Source: Chryseobacterium oncorhynchi (lineage in GTDB: Bacteria; Bacteroidota; Bacteroidia; Flavobacteriales; Weeksellaceae). Taken from it: 64,000 nt of DNA. Every line of letters begins with the position of its first letter. Position 1 is the stretch's first letter. A program made the position numbers and the translations under genes. Location: contig NZ_PPEI02000004.1 in assembly GCF_002899895.1 (NCBI RefSeq), forward strand, positions 426,894 to 490,893, in the 5' to 3' direction. Shown here one piece after another: positions 54,001 through 62,606 of this stretch. Under the pieces are notes generated by a model. That model worked only from the letters and a program-made list of their open reading frames with translations, did no database searches and was not told where the DNA came from.

Positions 54001-54234
54001 CTAAGGTCTGTAGTATTAGAATATGATTTCTCTTCTTTATTGAATCCAAGGGGAATGATCAAGGGTTTCACTGCCAACATTTCTGCCTACAACCTAGCTA
54101 TGTGGAAAAAATCCAAGAACCTTTATTCTGATCCTGACTTCCAAATCAGATCAGGAAGAACGGGTGACATCACAAATGATATTCAGGATCCATCAAGCAG
54201 ATGGTTTGGAATAGGATTCAATCTTAAGTTTTAA
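51076..54234 (+). CDS. SusC/RagA family TonB-dependent transporter
   Basis: 1052 residues from the ATG at 51076. Signal peptide, then a carboxypeptidase-like regulatory domain (INISGNVKSENGASVSGVNI, MTDENGNFTISANPKDILEF), the TonB-linked segment 'IEGVVITALGIAKKKEKIGY' and plug ('LFSGQVAGLNVSNPTGMQQA', 'NINVLKGAPASALYGSRGRY'), then a long barrel ending 'SSRWFGIGFNLKF'. It pairs with SusD downstream (19-base gap) and with a phospholipase C gene further on. Import of a phospholipid-derived product is inferred from this order. Confidence 0.95.
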   Translation: MKKALATFAVFLLPLYITAQEINISGNVKSENGASVSGVNITDKNTGKTTMTDENGNFTISANPKDILEFFSPDFSVYTVEVSSKKEYSVVLRKTNEKQIEGVVITALGIAKKKEKIGYSTQEVGTKQFETITTPSIGNLFSGQVAGLNVSNPTGMQQAPQFTLRGNSNLVFVIDGVIVEKEVFQNLDPNNIENINVLKGAPASALYGSRGRYGAILITTKSAKKKGFSVEFSQNTMITGGFTNLPKTQTEYGNGSHGKYEFWDGADGGVNDGDMIWGPKFVPGLKIAQWNSPIRDKVTGQITPWYGAVTGTQYNDKSRYERVPIDWKYHDNLDTFLKPAVINNNNFAISYRNNKDIYRLSGNFMNYDDRVPNSYLQKYGVNFSSENHLGDKFVFDTKFNFNQAFTPNVPNYDYNPSGHMYTILIWMGGDVDGNALRNHMWVPGKEGTSQANWNYAWYNNPWFGAEYYKNQNRTNIINAQAGLEYKATKDFSVKGKASIVENHSKTETFSPYSYFNYNAPRSGGYILKDVKTWNLNYDVLATYKKKISENFDFTINAGGSTFYYKNNNNETSTDGLKIPEVYTMENSIGAIKKYTYLKEKLIYSAYSTIDIGLYNAFFINISGRNDWSSTLPKANRSYFYPSASVSAVISNLVKLPESINMLKLSASWAKVAYDFQPYSIRNYYLNNKGITFNGNPTYLYPTILNIENSLKPEQTKSYELGLSAGFLKNRITLDATYFRTLDYNNILEFPSAESSGFISQYVNGNEYTTKGFEVSLGLVPVKTSDFTWKTLINWSTYEQKLTSIYDNMPNYNNIKLGERMDSYYDYTWQKSPDGKVILDAKSGMPTRANTPSNLGHFNPDWTFGFNNSFKYKKLSLNIGIDGSIGGVMRSQVVEKMWWGGKHPNSVAYRDLEYAKPGSYYFVPDGVNYNPATGLYTPHTTAISFQDWAQNYPYQARVTQDESEEFANVFDRTFIKLRSVVLEYDFSSLLNPRGMIKGFTANISAYNLAMWKKSKNLYSDPDFQIRSGRTGDITNDIQDPSSRWFGIGFNLKF

Positions 54235-54253
54235 TTAAAAGTACGTCAATACA

Positions 54254-55774
54254 ATGAAAAATAATATCAATGTGATCACTAAAGCAAGACAAACTGCAAA
54301 GTGGCTCAACATAAAATCTATCCTTCTTGCAGGAGCATTAGCATTAACTTCGTGCGAATCCAGCCTGGATACTATTAATGAAAATCCAAATGACCCGGCC
54401 AGTATTGATCCAAAATATCTTCTAACCTATATTTCAAAATATACTTTTCAGGTAGATAGTGATAATATGTATGCTTCCAGAATGATGATTGGTACAGATG
54501 GAGAGAATAAGTATCAGTACATGAAATGGAATGATACTTCTTTCGAGGTTTATACCAAAGGGCTTTTGAATACAGGAAAAATGATGCAGGAAGCAGAGAA
54601 GATCAATAATAAAAATTATATCGCCATCGGTAAATTTTACAGGGCCTATCATTTCTTTAATATAAGTTTAAAAGTAGGAAGTGCCCCTTATTCTGAAGCT
54701 GCAAAGGGTGAATCCGGAATTACTCAACCCAAGTACGATACTCAGGATGCTATCATGTCCGGAATTTTATCAGAATTAAAGGAAGCTAATGATCTGATCA
54801 ATACCAATGATAAAATTGAGGGAGATATTGTTTTCGGTGGCGATGCTTTAAAATGGAAAAAACTAATCAATTCTTTCCGTTTGAAAATACTGATTACTTT
54901 ATCTAAAAAAACAACGGTTGGAAGTTACAATATCGCAACAGAATTTGCAGCCATTGCAGGCAGCCAACCTTTAATGACTTCTATTTCAGATAACGGAGAA
55001 CTTAAGTTTGCTGATGCTGCAGACAGCAGATACAGCATGTTCAACAACAGTGGATATGGATCTAGTTTATATATGGCAGATTATTTTATTAATCTATTTA
55101 AAAACAGACATGATCCCCGTTTATTTACATTTGCCGCCCAAACTACCGGTGCCAAAGAAGCAGGAAAAGCAATTACAGACTTTACAGGATATAATGGTGG
55201 GAATCCTACATCACCTTATTCTGATAATGCGGCTTTAATCACAGCGAAAAATATCTCTAAAGTAAATGATCGTTTTTATAAGGATGCTACCAACGAGCCA
55301 GCGTCAGTATTAAGCTATTCCGAATTAGAATTTATTTTAGCAGAAGCATCTGCCCGAGGCTGGATTTCCGGATCTGCAAAAACACATTATGATAATGCGA
55401 TCAAGGCAAGCTTTACTTTCTATCAAACATATGTAAAAAATCCTGGGCAATATTTCGCAGGTTTTGACGTCAACCAATACCTTGCAACTCCTTTGGTTGT
55501 ATATAATAATTCTGACCCATTAGAAGCCCAAGTGGAAAAAATTATTACCCAAAAATACATGACCATGTTCCATCAGGCCCAGTGGACTTCTTATTATGAT
55601 TATTTAAGAACAGGATATCCAAATTATCCTTTAAAGGCAGGAGTTCCGGCACCATTCAGATTCAGATATCCTCAATCGGAATACAGCTATAACAATACTA
55701 ATTTAAAGGCAGCACTTACCGCTCAGTATGGAGGGAATGATAATATTAATTCTAAACCTTGGTGGCTACAGTAG
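54254..55774 (+). CDS. SusD/RagB family lipoprotein (SusD-like_2 type)
   Basis: 506 residues. A long N-terminal stretch precedes the lipoprotein signal (LLAGALALTSC). 'LDTINENPNDPASIDPKYLL' is typical of the SusD-like_2 family, which differs from the RagB/SusD family of the gene at 43392. Later segments 'ELEFILAEASARGWISGSAK' and 'ITQKYMTMFHQAQWTSYYDY' support it. It binds the substrate for the adjacent SusC. A hairpin separates it from the phospholipase gene. Confidence 0.93.
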   Translation: MKNNINVITKARQTAKWLNIKSILLAGALALTSCESSLDTINENPNDPASIDPKYLLTYISKYTFQVDSDNMYASRMMIGTDGENKYQYMKWNDTSFEVYTKGLLNTGKMMQEAEKINNKNYIAIGKFYRAYHFFNISLKVGSAPYSEAAKGESGITQPKYDTQDAIMSGILSELKEANDLINTNDKIEGDIVFGGDALKWKKLINSFRLKILITLSKKTTVGSYNIATEFAAIAGSQPLMTSISDNGELKFADAADSRYSMFNNSGYGSSLYMADYFINLFKNRHDPRLFTFAAQTTGAKEAGKAITDFTGYNGGNPTSPYSDNAALITAKNISKVNDRFYKDATNEPASVLSYSELEFILAEASARGWISGSAKTHYDNAIKASFTFYQTYVKNPGQYFAGFDVNQYLATPLVVYNNSDPLEAQVEKIITQKYMTMFHQAQWTSYYDYLRTGYPNYPLKAGVPAPFRFRYPQSEYSYNNTNLKAALTAQYGGNDNINSKPWWLQ

Positions 55775-55799
55775 AAATCTGATATATTTTAAACAAAAC

Positions 55800-55840
55800 A
55801 AAGAAATCGCAGGAAAATCCTATTAACTTGCGGTTTCTTT
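55800..55840 (+). terminator. Hairpin between susD and the phospholipase C gene
   Basis: aaagaaa and cgca (55800-55806, 55808-55811) pair with tgcg and tttcttt (55829-55832, 55834-55840), one mismatch. The T-rich 3' arm may give partial termination 16 bases before the next ATG. Confidence 0.5.
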
Positions 55841-55856
55841 CTTATTACGACTGAAC

Positions 55857-58205
55857 ATGGACAGAAGAGAATTTTTAGAAAAATCAAGTATTTTATTAGC
55901 CGGACTAGGAACTTCAAGTGTTCTTCATCCTGCAATTTTAAAGGCCTTAGCTATTGATCCGGCCGCACAATCTACTTTTTATGATGCTGAGCATGTGGTT
56001 ATCCTAATGCAGGAAAACCGTTCATTCGATCATGCCTTTGGAGCTTTAAAAGGAGTGAGAGGTTTTCTAGATAAAAGAGCTTTTATAAAACAGGATGGGC
56101 ATTCTGTCTTCTTTCAAAAGGAAAATAGTGGGAAATATGCCTCACCGGCCCGTTTGGATCTTAGAAATACCAAATCTACATGGATGAGCTCGCTTCCCCA
56201 TTCTTGGGAAAACCAGCAAAACGCATTGAATAAAGGAAAATATGACCAATGGCTTCAGGCAAAGGCTTCCGGAAATAAGGATTATAAAAATATTCCGCTT
56301 ACTCTAGGATATTACAACCGTGAAGATCTTCCCTTTTATTATCAAATGGCGGATGCTTTTACCATATTTGACCAATATTTCTGTTCTTCACTTACGGGAA
56401 CCACCCCCAACAGATTATTTCTTTGGTCCGGAACTTTAAGAGAGCAGCAAAACGGCAAATCAAAAGCTAACGTTGTTAACGATGATATTGATTATGATAA
56501 AGCCAGACAGGCAAAATGGAAGAGTTTTCCTGAGATTTTAGAGGAACAAAACGTATCATGGCGCATTTACCAGAATGAAATCAGCCTGCCGAAAGGAATG
56601 TCCGGAGAGCAGGAAGCATGGCTAAGCAACTTTACAGACAACCCGATTGAGTGGTTTTCAAAATATAATGTAAAATTTTCAAAGGGGTATTACGAGAATA
56701 TTCCTAAAATGATCGCTTCACTGAAACAGGAAATCGTAAAAAATCCTACTCGAAAAGAGAGGCTGGAAGCAATGATTACTGAACTTCAGGAAGATCAGGT
56801 AACATATCACCCTGATAATTATTCAAAGCTGTCACAACAGGAGAGAAACCTGCATGAAAAGGCTTTTACTACCAATTCTAATGATCCTGATTATCACAAT
56901 CTGGAAATTGGTAAAGATGAAAACGGAGAAAGACTGGTCGTTCCGAAAGGTGATGTTTTGTTTCAGTTCCGTAAGGATGTGGAAGAGAAAAAGCTTCCGT
57001 TGGTTTCCTGGCTGGTAGCGCCCGAACATTTCTCTGATCATCCCGGTTCTCCTTGGTATGGAGCATGGTACATTTCTGAGGTTTTAAATATTCTGACTAA
57101 AGATCCTGAAACGTGGAAAAAAACTATTTTTATTATCAATTATGATGAAAATGACGGTTATTTTGACCACGTGATCCCTTTTGCTCCTCCATTAAATCCA
57201 AGTCAACCAGTTGATATAAACGGAAAAGACGGAGTTGAATATGTGGACAAGTCACAAGAATATATGTCTGATCCTACATTAAAGGATTATGAAAAAACAG
57301 AAGGAACTGTTGGCCTTGGCTACAGGGTTCCGATGATTATTGCTTCTCCATGGACTAAGGGAGGTTTTGTCAACTCTGAGGTTTCAGATCATACCTCTGT
57401 GCTGCAGTTTCTGGAGAAATTTATCATGAAGAAGTTTAATAAAAATGTTCATGTGGATAATATCAGCGACTGGAGAAGAGCTGTTTGCGGAGATTTGACT
57501 TCCGCTTTCAACACACCAAATGCAAAGGCTCCACAAATGGATTATCTGGATCAAAAGGATTTTGCCAAAACCATTAATGCTGCCAAAAACAAACCTGTTC
57601 CCCAACTGAAATGGTATTCTGAAAATGAGCTTAATAACAGTCTGCTTGATATTCAGGAAAAGGGAATGAAACCATCCAATCCGCTTCCTTATGATTTCTA
57701 TGTGAATTTGGATGGAAATAAGATTAAGATGACCAATGTAAAGGAAAACGGGGTTCCACTTCATCTTTATGACAGAACCCAATTGAACAGTAATCACTAT
57801 TATTTTTCCTATACATTATACTCAAAACAGGAATTATCGCATCCCGCGGTACAATCCGGAGCATATGATTATGAAGTATTTGGTCCTAATGGCTTTTTCC
57901 GAAAGTTCAAGGGAACCCAAAAACCGGAAATTGAGGTTATTCTGATTAATAACAGTTCAAAAAGCCAGGTTGAACTAATCTTCAAGAATCCTAAAAAAAG
58001 AAATATCAATCTAACGCTGGAAAACCTGTATGAGAGAAGTAAAAAAACGATATCTGTACAGAAGCCTGAGGAGAAAATAATGATTGATCTTAGTAAATAT
58101 AAGGGTTGGTACGACCTTAAAGTCACTCTTGAAAATCATATCTGGCATTTTGCAGGTAGAATAGAAACAGGTAAAGTTTCTGTTTCGGACCCTCATTGGG
58201 CTTAG
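55857..58205 (+). CDS. Phosphocholine-type phospholipase C (Tat-exported)
   Basis: 782 residues. The N-terminus has a twin-arginine signal (MDRREFLEKSSILLAGLG) and the phosphoesterase domain follows: 'HVVILMQENRSFDHAFGALK', 'FDQYFCSSLTGTTPNRLFLW', 'WLVAPEHFSDHPGSPW', 'IINYDENDGYFDHVIPF' and 'DHTSVLQFLEKFIMKKF'. The C-terminal ~170 residues are two beta-domains usual for this family. It hydrolyses phosphatidylcholine or sphingomyelin in the type enzymes of Pseudomonas; for this protein choline specificity is inferred. Export is by Tat, with zinc or other metal loaded in the cytoplasm. It follows the SusCD genes on the same strand. Confidence 0.93.
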   Translation: MDRREFLEKSSILLAGLGTSSVLHPAILKALAIDPAAQSTFYDAEHVVILMQENRSFDHAFGALKGVRGFLDKRAFIKQDGHSVFFQKENSGKYASPARLDLRNTKSTWMSSLPHSWENQQNALNKGKYDQWLQAKASGNKDYKNIPLTLGYYNREDLPFYYQMADAFTIFDQYFCSSLTGTTPNRLFLWSGTLREQQNGKSKANVVNDDIDYDKARQAKWKSFPEILEEQNVSWRIYQNEISLPKGMSGEQEAWLSNFTDNPIEWFSKYNVKFSKGYYENIPKMIASLKQEIVKNPTRKERLEAMITELQEDQVTYHPDNYSKLSQQERNLHEKAFTTNSNDPDYHNLEIGKDENGERLVVPKGDVLFQFRKDVEEKKLPLVSWLVAPEHFSDHPGSPWYGAWYISEVLNILTKDPETWKKTIFIINYDENDGYFDHVIPFAPPLNPSQPVDINGKDGVEYVDKSQEYMSDPTLKDYEKTEGTVGLGYRVPMIIASPWTKGGFVNSEVSDHTSVLQFLEKFIMKKFNKNVHVDNISDWRRAVCGDLTSAFNTPNAKAPQMDYLDQKDFAKTINAAKNKPVPQLKWYSENELNNSLLDIQEKGMKPSNPLPYDFYVNLDGNKIKMTNVKENGVPLHLYDRTQLNSNHYYFSYTLYSKQELSHPAVQSGAYDYEVFGPNGFFRKFKGTQKPEIEVILINNSSKSQVELIFKNPKKRNINLTLENLYERSKKTISVQKPEEKIMIDLSKYKGWYDLKVTLENHIWHFAGRIETGKVSVSDPHWA

Positions 58206-58228
58206 AGTTATTTCAACAAAGACTAAAG

Positions 58229-58251
58229 ATCCTGTACGTTCAGTACAGGAT
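58229..58251 (+). terminator. Terminator of the susCD-phospholipase locus
   Basis: A perfect 9-bp stem (58229-58237 with 58243-58251), 5-base loop, followed by a T run. Confidence 0.85.
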
Positions 58252-58389
58252 TTTTTCATTTTCAAATATATAATAATTCACAATTATAATACATTAAAAA
58301 AATCAAATAATTAACAATATAAAAATTATAATATATTTTTTTCATAATATATTGAATTTTGTTATATTCACTTAACTAATTATAGCATC

Positions 58390-58968
58390 ATGAAAAAATT
58401 AAACTTAACGATTGCAATGTCACTATTCGCAATTGCTGTATCTACAAACCTAAGTGCCCAGGATACCAATACAGACAACCATACAGTTACAATTTCTATC
58501 CCTGAAGTTGCTTTGGTAGATATTGAACCAGCTGCCACGAAAAATATTACTCTTGGATTTACAGCGCCTACAGAAGCGGGGAATCCTATTATTCCAGCTA
58601 CGGCCAACACTACTTTATGGCTTAATTATTCTTCGATCAAATCTGTTGCAGATCCTACCCGTAATGTAAGTGTAAGCATGAATGCTATCATCCCTGGAGT
58701 TGATCTTCATGTAACTGCTGCTGCTGCTACCGGATCCGGAGCTGGTACATTAGGATTATCCACAGGTCTATTGACTTTAAGTGCTGCCGGCCAGACGATT
58801 ATTTCAGGTATCGGAAGTGCTTATACAGGAAATGGTGCCAATAACGGACACAATCTTACGTATGCTCTTGCGGCAGGAAGCGGCCCTGGAGGGGTGGCAG
58901 CTTACGCAGATTTACAGGCAACAGCCACTACAGTAGCTACCGTTACATATACAATATCAGATAATTAG
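58390..58968 (+). CDS. Small secreted protein, subunit-like, paralogue A
   Basis: 192 residues with a signal peptide (MSLFAIAVSTNLSAQ). The mature part is Ala/Gly/Thr-rich and beta-predicted, with 'VALVDIEPAATKNITLGF' and 'TAPTEAGNPIIPA', 'ISGIGSAYTGNGANNGHN' and a final strand 'ATVTYTISDN'. The gene at 62603 repeats these features closely (DIEP, FTAPTEAG, GAYTGNGANNGHN, VTITYTITE). Such short beta-rich proteins beside a chaperone and a barrel protein look like subunits of a surface polymer. It is the first gene of the operon; a hairpin at 59005-59029 follows. No family recognised. Confidence 0.75.
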   Translation: MKKLNLTIAMSLFAIAVSTNLSAQDTNTDNHTVTISIPEVALVDIEPAATKNITLGFTAPTEAGNPIIPATANTTLWLNYSSIKSVADPTRNVSVSMNAIIPGVDLHVTAAAATGSGAGTLGLSTGLLTLSAAGQTIISGIGSAYTGNGANNGHNLTYALAAGSGPGGVAAYADLQATATTVATVTYTISDN

Positions 58969-59004
58969 AATTTAAACAAAATTCTTTTCTGCATTCAAAA
59001 ACAA

Positions 59005-59029
59005 GAAGAAGCTGATATTCAGTTTCTTC
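59005..59029 (+). promoter_or_regulatory. Hairpin in the gap after the first subunit gene
   Basis: An 11-bp stem with one G-T pair (59005-59015 with 59019-59029) and a 3-base loop. There is no proper T run after it, so it may stabilise the upstream message or reduce read-through rather than stop transcription. Confidence 0.5.
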
Positions 59030-59071
59030 CTGGTTTTGTATTAATAATGATTAAACTCCAAACTTTATATA

Positions 59072-59878
59072 ATGATGATGATAAAGCGTATTCTTCTTTT
59101 GATCACCCTGATTTTACAGTTCAGCTTTTTACATGCCGGTATTGTGGTTCTCAACGGGCTTACGCATTCTTACAAAATTGAAACCGGAAAAGTCTACAAA
59201 GGAAAAGTTGCCATTGAAAACACAAGCAAGACTCCTCAAACAGTAAAATTGTTTTTACAGGATTTCACCTACCAGGCTGACGGAACAATCAATTATACAA
59301 CGTTGCATACCAACAAACGTACTAACGGAGAATGGGTTAAACTCAATACCAACCTGATCACTCTTAAAGGTAAAGAAAAAACAGAGGTATTTTATGAAAT
59401 TACTGTTCCTAATCAGGCGATGGATCCTGGAAGCTACTGGAGCGTAATCATTGTAGAACCTGTGGAAGATATTAAGCCTAGTGATAATAAGCAAGGAGTG
59501 AATATTACTTCTGTTATACGCTATGCTATACAGGTTATTACGGATTTCGAAACAGAAAAAGCCAAGCCAATTCTTAAGTTTGAAAGCGTAAAAATAGAAA
59601 AGCAAGAGAGAAAGCAAACTGTAATGATTGCAATAGCCAACAATGGTAATCTTTATTGTAAACCAACCACATCCATTGAAATTTATAATCGTAAAACTGG
59701 TGAAAAGTTAGGTACCTATTCAAGTTTAACGATGGGATTGCTGCCCAATACTTCCAAAACATTTTATATTGATATTAGTAAAGTACCTCCAGAAAAATAT
59801 AAAGCAGCAATAATAGCAACCGATGAAGAGGAGAATGCATTTGCACTCAATGTGGAACTAGAAGTAAAAAATGATTAG
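59072..59878 (+). CDS. Periplasmic chaperone-like protein, two beta-sandwich domains
   Basis: 268 residues (three consecutive ATG codons; 59072-59080). A signal peptide ends near 'FSFLHAG'. The first domain reads 'KIETGKVYKGKVAIENTSKT', 'PQTVKLFLQDFTYQADGTI', 'WVKLNTNLITLKGKEKTEVF' and 'PGSYWSVIIVEP'. This layout (an N-terminal Ig-like domain with conserved 'NTS..P' strand) resembles PapD-like chaperones and the DUF916-type proteins that bind WxL partners. The second domain (KFESVKIEKQERKQTVMIAI) is another beta-sandwich. The stop codon overlaps the next gene by 8 bases. Its function as a chaperone is inferred. Confidence 0.75.
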   Translation: MMMIKRILLLITLILQFSFLHAGIVVLNGLTHSYKIETGKVYKGKVAIENTSKTPQTVKLFLQDFTYQADGTINYTTLHTNKRTNGEWVKLNTNLITLKGKEKTEVFYEITVPNQAMDPGSYWSVIIVEPVEDIKPSDNKQGVNITSVIRYAIQVITDFETEKAKPILKFESVKIEKQERKQTVMIAIANNGNLYCKPTTSIEIYNRKTGEKLGTYSSLTMGLLPNTSKTFYIDISKVPPEKYKAAIIATDEEENAFALNVELEVKND

Positions 59879-62606
59879 AACTTGGACTTTCTTTATTATT
59901 ATATCATTATTCCCGATACTTATTTTTTCTCAACAACAATCTAACCGATTGATTAGTAAAAAAGATAGTTTATTACCGGGAATGTCTACTTCTATCCCAT
60001 TCACATTAGAAAATAATTCGGCTGAAAACAGAACTTATGATATTTCAGTGAGTACCTCAAGTCCGCACATTCTACCCATTTTAGCAAAAGGAGAATTCCA
60101 AATTGCCCCACACGAAACATCAGCATATCTGGTTCCTCTGCGTATTGCAACAGAAACAGGCCAGGGCACCTACACCGTAACATTGAATATTACAGACAGA
60201 AACAATGGAATTTCCTTTACAAAAATTTCAAAAGTTACTGTTTCAGGAAACCGAGATCTTTCTCTCACCGCTTTGAATTCACCGGAATTTGTAAGGGCCG
60301 GAGAAACCATTAAAGCTAATTTTCTCATTAAAAATAATGGAAACATCCCGGAAAAACTTACCCTAGAAAGTAAGAATGCCGTCATAGATCAGGATTCAGA
60401 AATTCTCTTATCTCCCGGAGAGATAAAGCAAATTTCTATTTCCCGAAAAACCGACCCTGAATTAGGGAAAAATGAATTTCAAAATCTTAACTTATCTGTT
60501 TATTCTTCAGATCACCCAAAGGAGATGGAAACAGCTTATGTAAGCGTGAAGGTAATATCTATTAAGCCCTCTGAAGATGACATCTACCATCGCTTACCGA
60601 TTTCAGCTTCATTGTCATTTATAGGGATGAGAAACAGAGGAGATTATAATGATGGTTTTCAGGGTGAAATTTATGGTAAAGGAAGCCTTGATAAAGATAA
60701 TAAAGGGCAAATAGAATTTCATGCTGTAACTAAAAACCCAGTTGAATACAGTTCTTTTACCCAATATGAAGAATATTTCGTGAACTATAAAAGGGATCAC
60801 TTCCTTATCCATTTAGGTGATAAAACCTATTCTTCATCTTTCCTGACCGAATATTCAAGGTATGGACGTGGAGCAGAGCTACGATTTGACATCAATAAAA
60901 TAAGTATTGGTGGCTTTTATAATCATCCAAGATTTTTCCGAGATATCAAAGATGAGTTTAATGTCTATTCAAAATTTAAAATAAAAAAGGAATCAGAAAT
61001 CACAGCCGGATATTTGTACAAAATACCAAGAAAGGAAGAAAATGTCTTTGCCATTTCAAGATTAGATTCCAATGCTCATTTACCTTATTTAACAGGAAAG
61101 TTTCAGGTATCTAAAAACCTGAATCTTTTAGGAGAAGTTTCCTATAGTAAGACCAATAAAACGGAGGGAACAGCCTATATGATACAGGCACAGGCTAATT
61201 TTGAAAGATTAAATGGAAACGTGATGTATATGAGATCCAGCCCTGAATTTGCAGGATACTTCACCAATACAAGTACATTTAACGGAGGGCTTCAATACAG
61301 GGTTTCAAAGAGACTGAATATTACTGCCAACTTTGTTCAGGATGCTAAAAATTTTGAAAGAGATACTTTATTGCTCGCAGCTCCCTACAGAAAATTTTTG
61401 CAATATGGTGTTCAGTACTCCTACACGAGTAAAGGTACTGTTATGCTTTATAGCGGTTACCAAAAGTATCAGGACCGTTTGGAACCAAAACAATTTGACT
61501 ATGATGAACGCTTTTACAGACTAGGCATTAATCAAAAAATAGGAATGTTCCAAATCAATCTGGAAGGCCAGCTTGGAAAAACGGATAATTATCTGACTGG
61601 TTTCTCTGGAACTTCCAGATTATATACGGCGAACGTAGGATTTGAAAAGTTTAAAACATTCTTTAATTTATATGGAAGCTATGCCGTGACATCCAGATAT
61701 CAATTGAAAAATGAAAGACAAATCTATTATGGAGCAAATATTATAAGCCATTTTTCACAAAAAACATCTCTAAGTTTTACGTATCAGAATAACTATATGC
61801 CGGAGTATTATTTCAAGGATAGAAATCTTCTTGAGCTTCTTTTTCACCAGCAAATTTTCTCCGGACATGAATTTGATATATCCGGACGCTATACATTACA
61901 AAGAGGAGATCTGGCCAATAAGGACTTTATATTCTCTCTACGCTATACTTTACGTTTAAATGTTCCTGTACAAAAGGTTGCTGAGTATACTACATTATCA
62001 GGAAATATCAGTAATCTGGGAGTGAAGAAAATATCAGAAGTAAAACTGATGCTCGGAAACCACCTTACCATAACTGATAAGGACGGAAACTTTATATTCA
62101 AAAATATTACTCCGGGAGATTATTATCTTGAAATGGATCGATCAACCACCGAAATCAACGATATCCCAACTACAGCATTACCTGCTTCAATCTCTCTTAT
62201 AAATAAGGTAAATGTCTTTAACTTCGGCTTGACTACAGCAGCTAAGATACAGGGGCATATTCAGTTTACAGAAAGTATAGAAAAAGATCAGCCTACCCTA
62301 ATTCAAAAAAGGAAAAAAGAAAGTATCATCATAGAGACCATTAGTGGTGAGCAAACCTACCGTAAGATTTGTTATATAGGAGAGGATTTTGATTTTACTT
62401 ATCTACGACCTGGTGAATGGACGGTAAAAATTTATAGAAACGGTCTAGACAAACGGTATAAGATCTCAACCAATCAGTTCCAATTTACTTTAAAGCCTGA
62501 AGAAATAAAAAAATTAAATATCAATATTGTAAAGCAGCAAACTGAAATTAAATATCAGCAGGAAACTTTAAAAGTAGGATATAATGAAATAAAAAAACAG
62601 AAATGA
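59871..62606 (+). CDS. Outer-membrane barrel protein with usher-like layout
   Basis: 911 residues with a signal peptide ending near residue 20. Residues ~25-235 form two Ig-like domains (TSIPFTLENNSAENRTYDIS, SPEFVRAGETIKANFLIKNN). Residues ~243-700 are strand-rich with aromatic ends, as in outer-membrane barrels. One segment, 'HLGDKTYSSSFLTEYSRYGR' followed by 'GAELRFDI' (314-341), is weakly like the 'GD..S...L....GRG.EL' stretch of fimbrial ushers. Residues ~704-911 hold two beta-sandwich domains (TITDKDGNFIFKNITPGDYY; TYLRPGEWTVKIYRNG). The order is that of ushers. It overlaps the genes before and after, so all are co-translated. Confidence 0.8.
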   Translation: MIRTWTFFIIISLFPILIFSQQQSNRLISKKDSLLPGMSTSIPFTLENNSAENRTYDISVSTSSPHILPILAKGEFQIAPHETSAYLVPLRIATETGQGTYTVTLNITDRNNGISFTKISKVTVSGNRDLSLTALNSPEFVRAGETIKANFLIKNNGNIPEKLTLESKNAVIDQDSEILLSPGEIKQISISRKTDPELGKNEFQNLNLSVYSSDHPKEMETAYVSVKVISIKPSEDDIYHRLPISASLSFIGMRNRGDYNDGFQGEIYGKGSLDKDNKGQIEFHAVTKNPVEYSSFTQYEEYFVNYKRDHFLIHLGDKTYSSSFLTEYSRYGRGAELRFDINKISIGGFYNHPRFFRDIKDEFNVYSKFKIKKESEITAGYLYKIPRKEENVFAISRLDSNAHLPYLTGKFQVSKNLNLLGEVSYSKTNKTEGTAYMIQAQANFERLNGNVMYMRSSPEFAGYFTNTSTFNGGLQYRVSKRLNITANFVQDAKNFERDTLLLAAPYRKFLQYGVQYSYTSKGTVMLYSGYQKYQDRLEPKQFDYDERFYRLGINQKIGMFQINLEGQLGKTDNYLTGFSGTSRLYTANVGFEKFKTFFNLYGSYAVTSRYQLKNERQIYYGANIISHFSQKTSLSFTYQNNYMPEYYFKDRNLLELLFHQQIFSGHEFDISGRYTLQRGDLANKDFIFSLRYTLRLNVPVQKVAEYTTLSGNISNLGVKKISEVKLMLGNHLTITDKDGNFIFKNITPGDYYLEMDRSTTEINDIPTTALPASISLINKVNVFNFGLTTAAKIQGHIQFTESIEKDQPTLIQKRKKESIIIETISGEQTYRKICYIGEDFDFTYLRPGEWTVKIYRNGLDKRYKISTNQFQFTLKPEEIKKLNINIVKQQTEIKYQQETLKVGYNEIKKQK

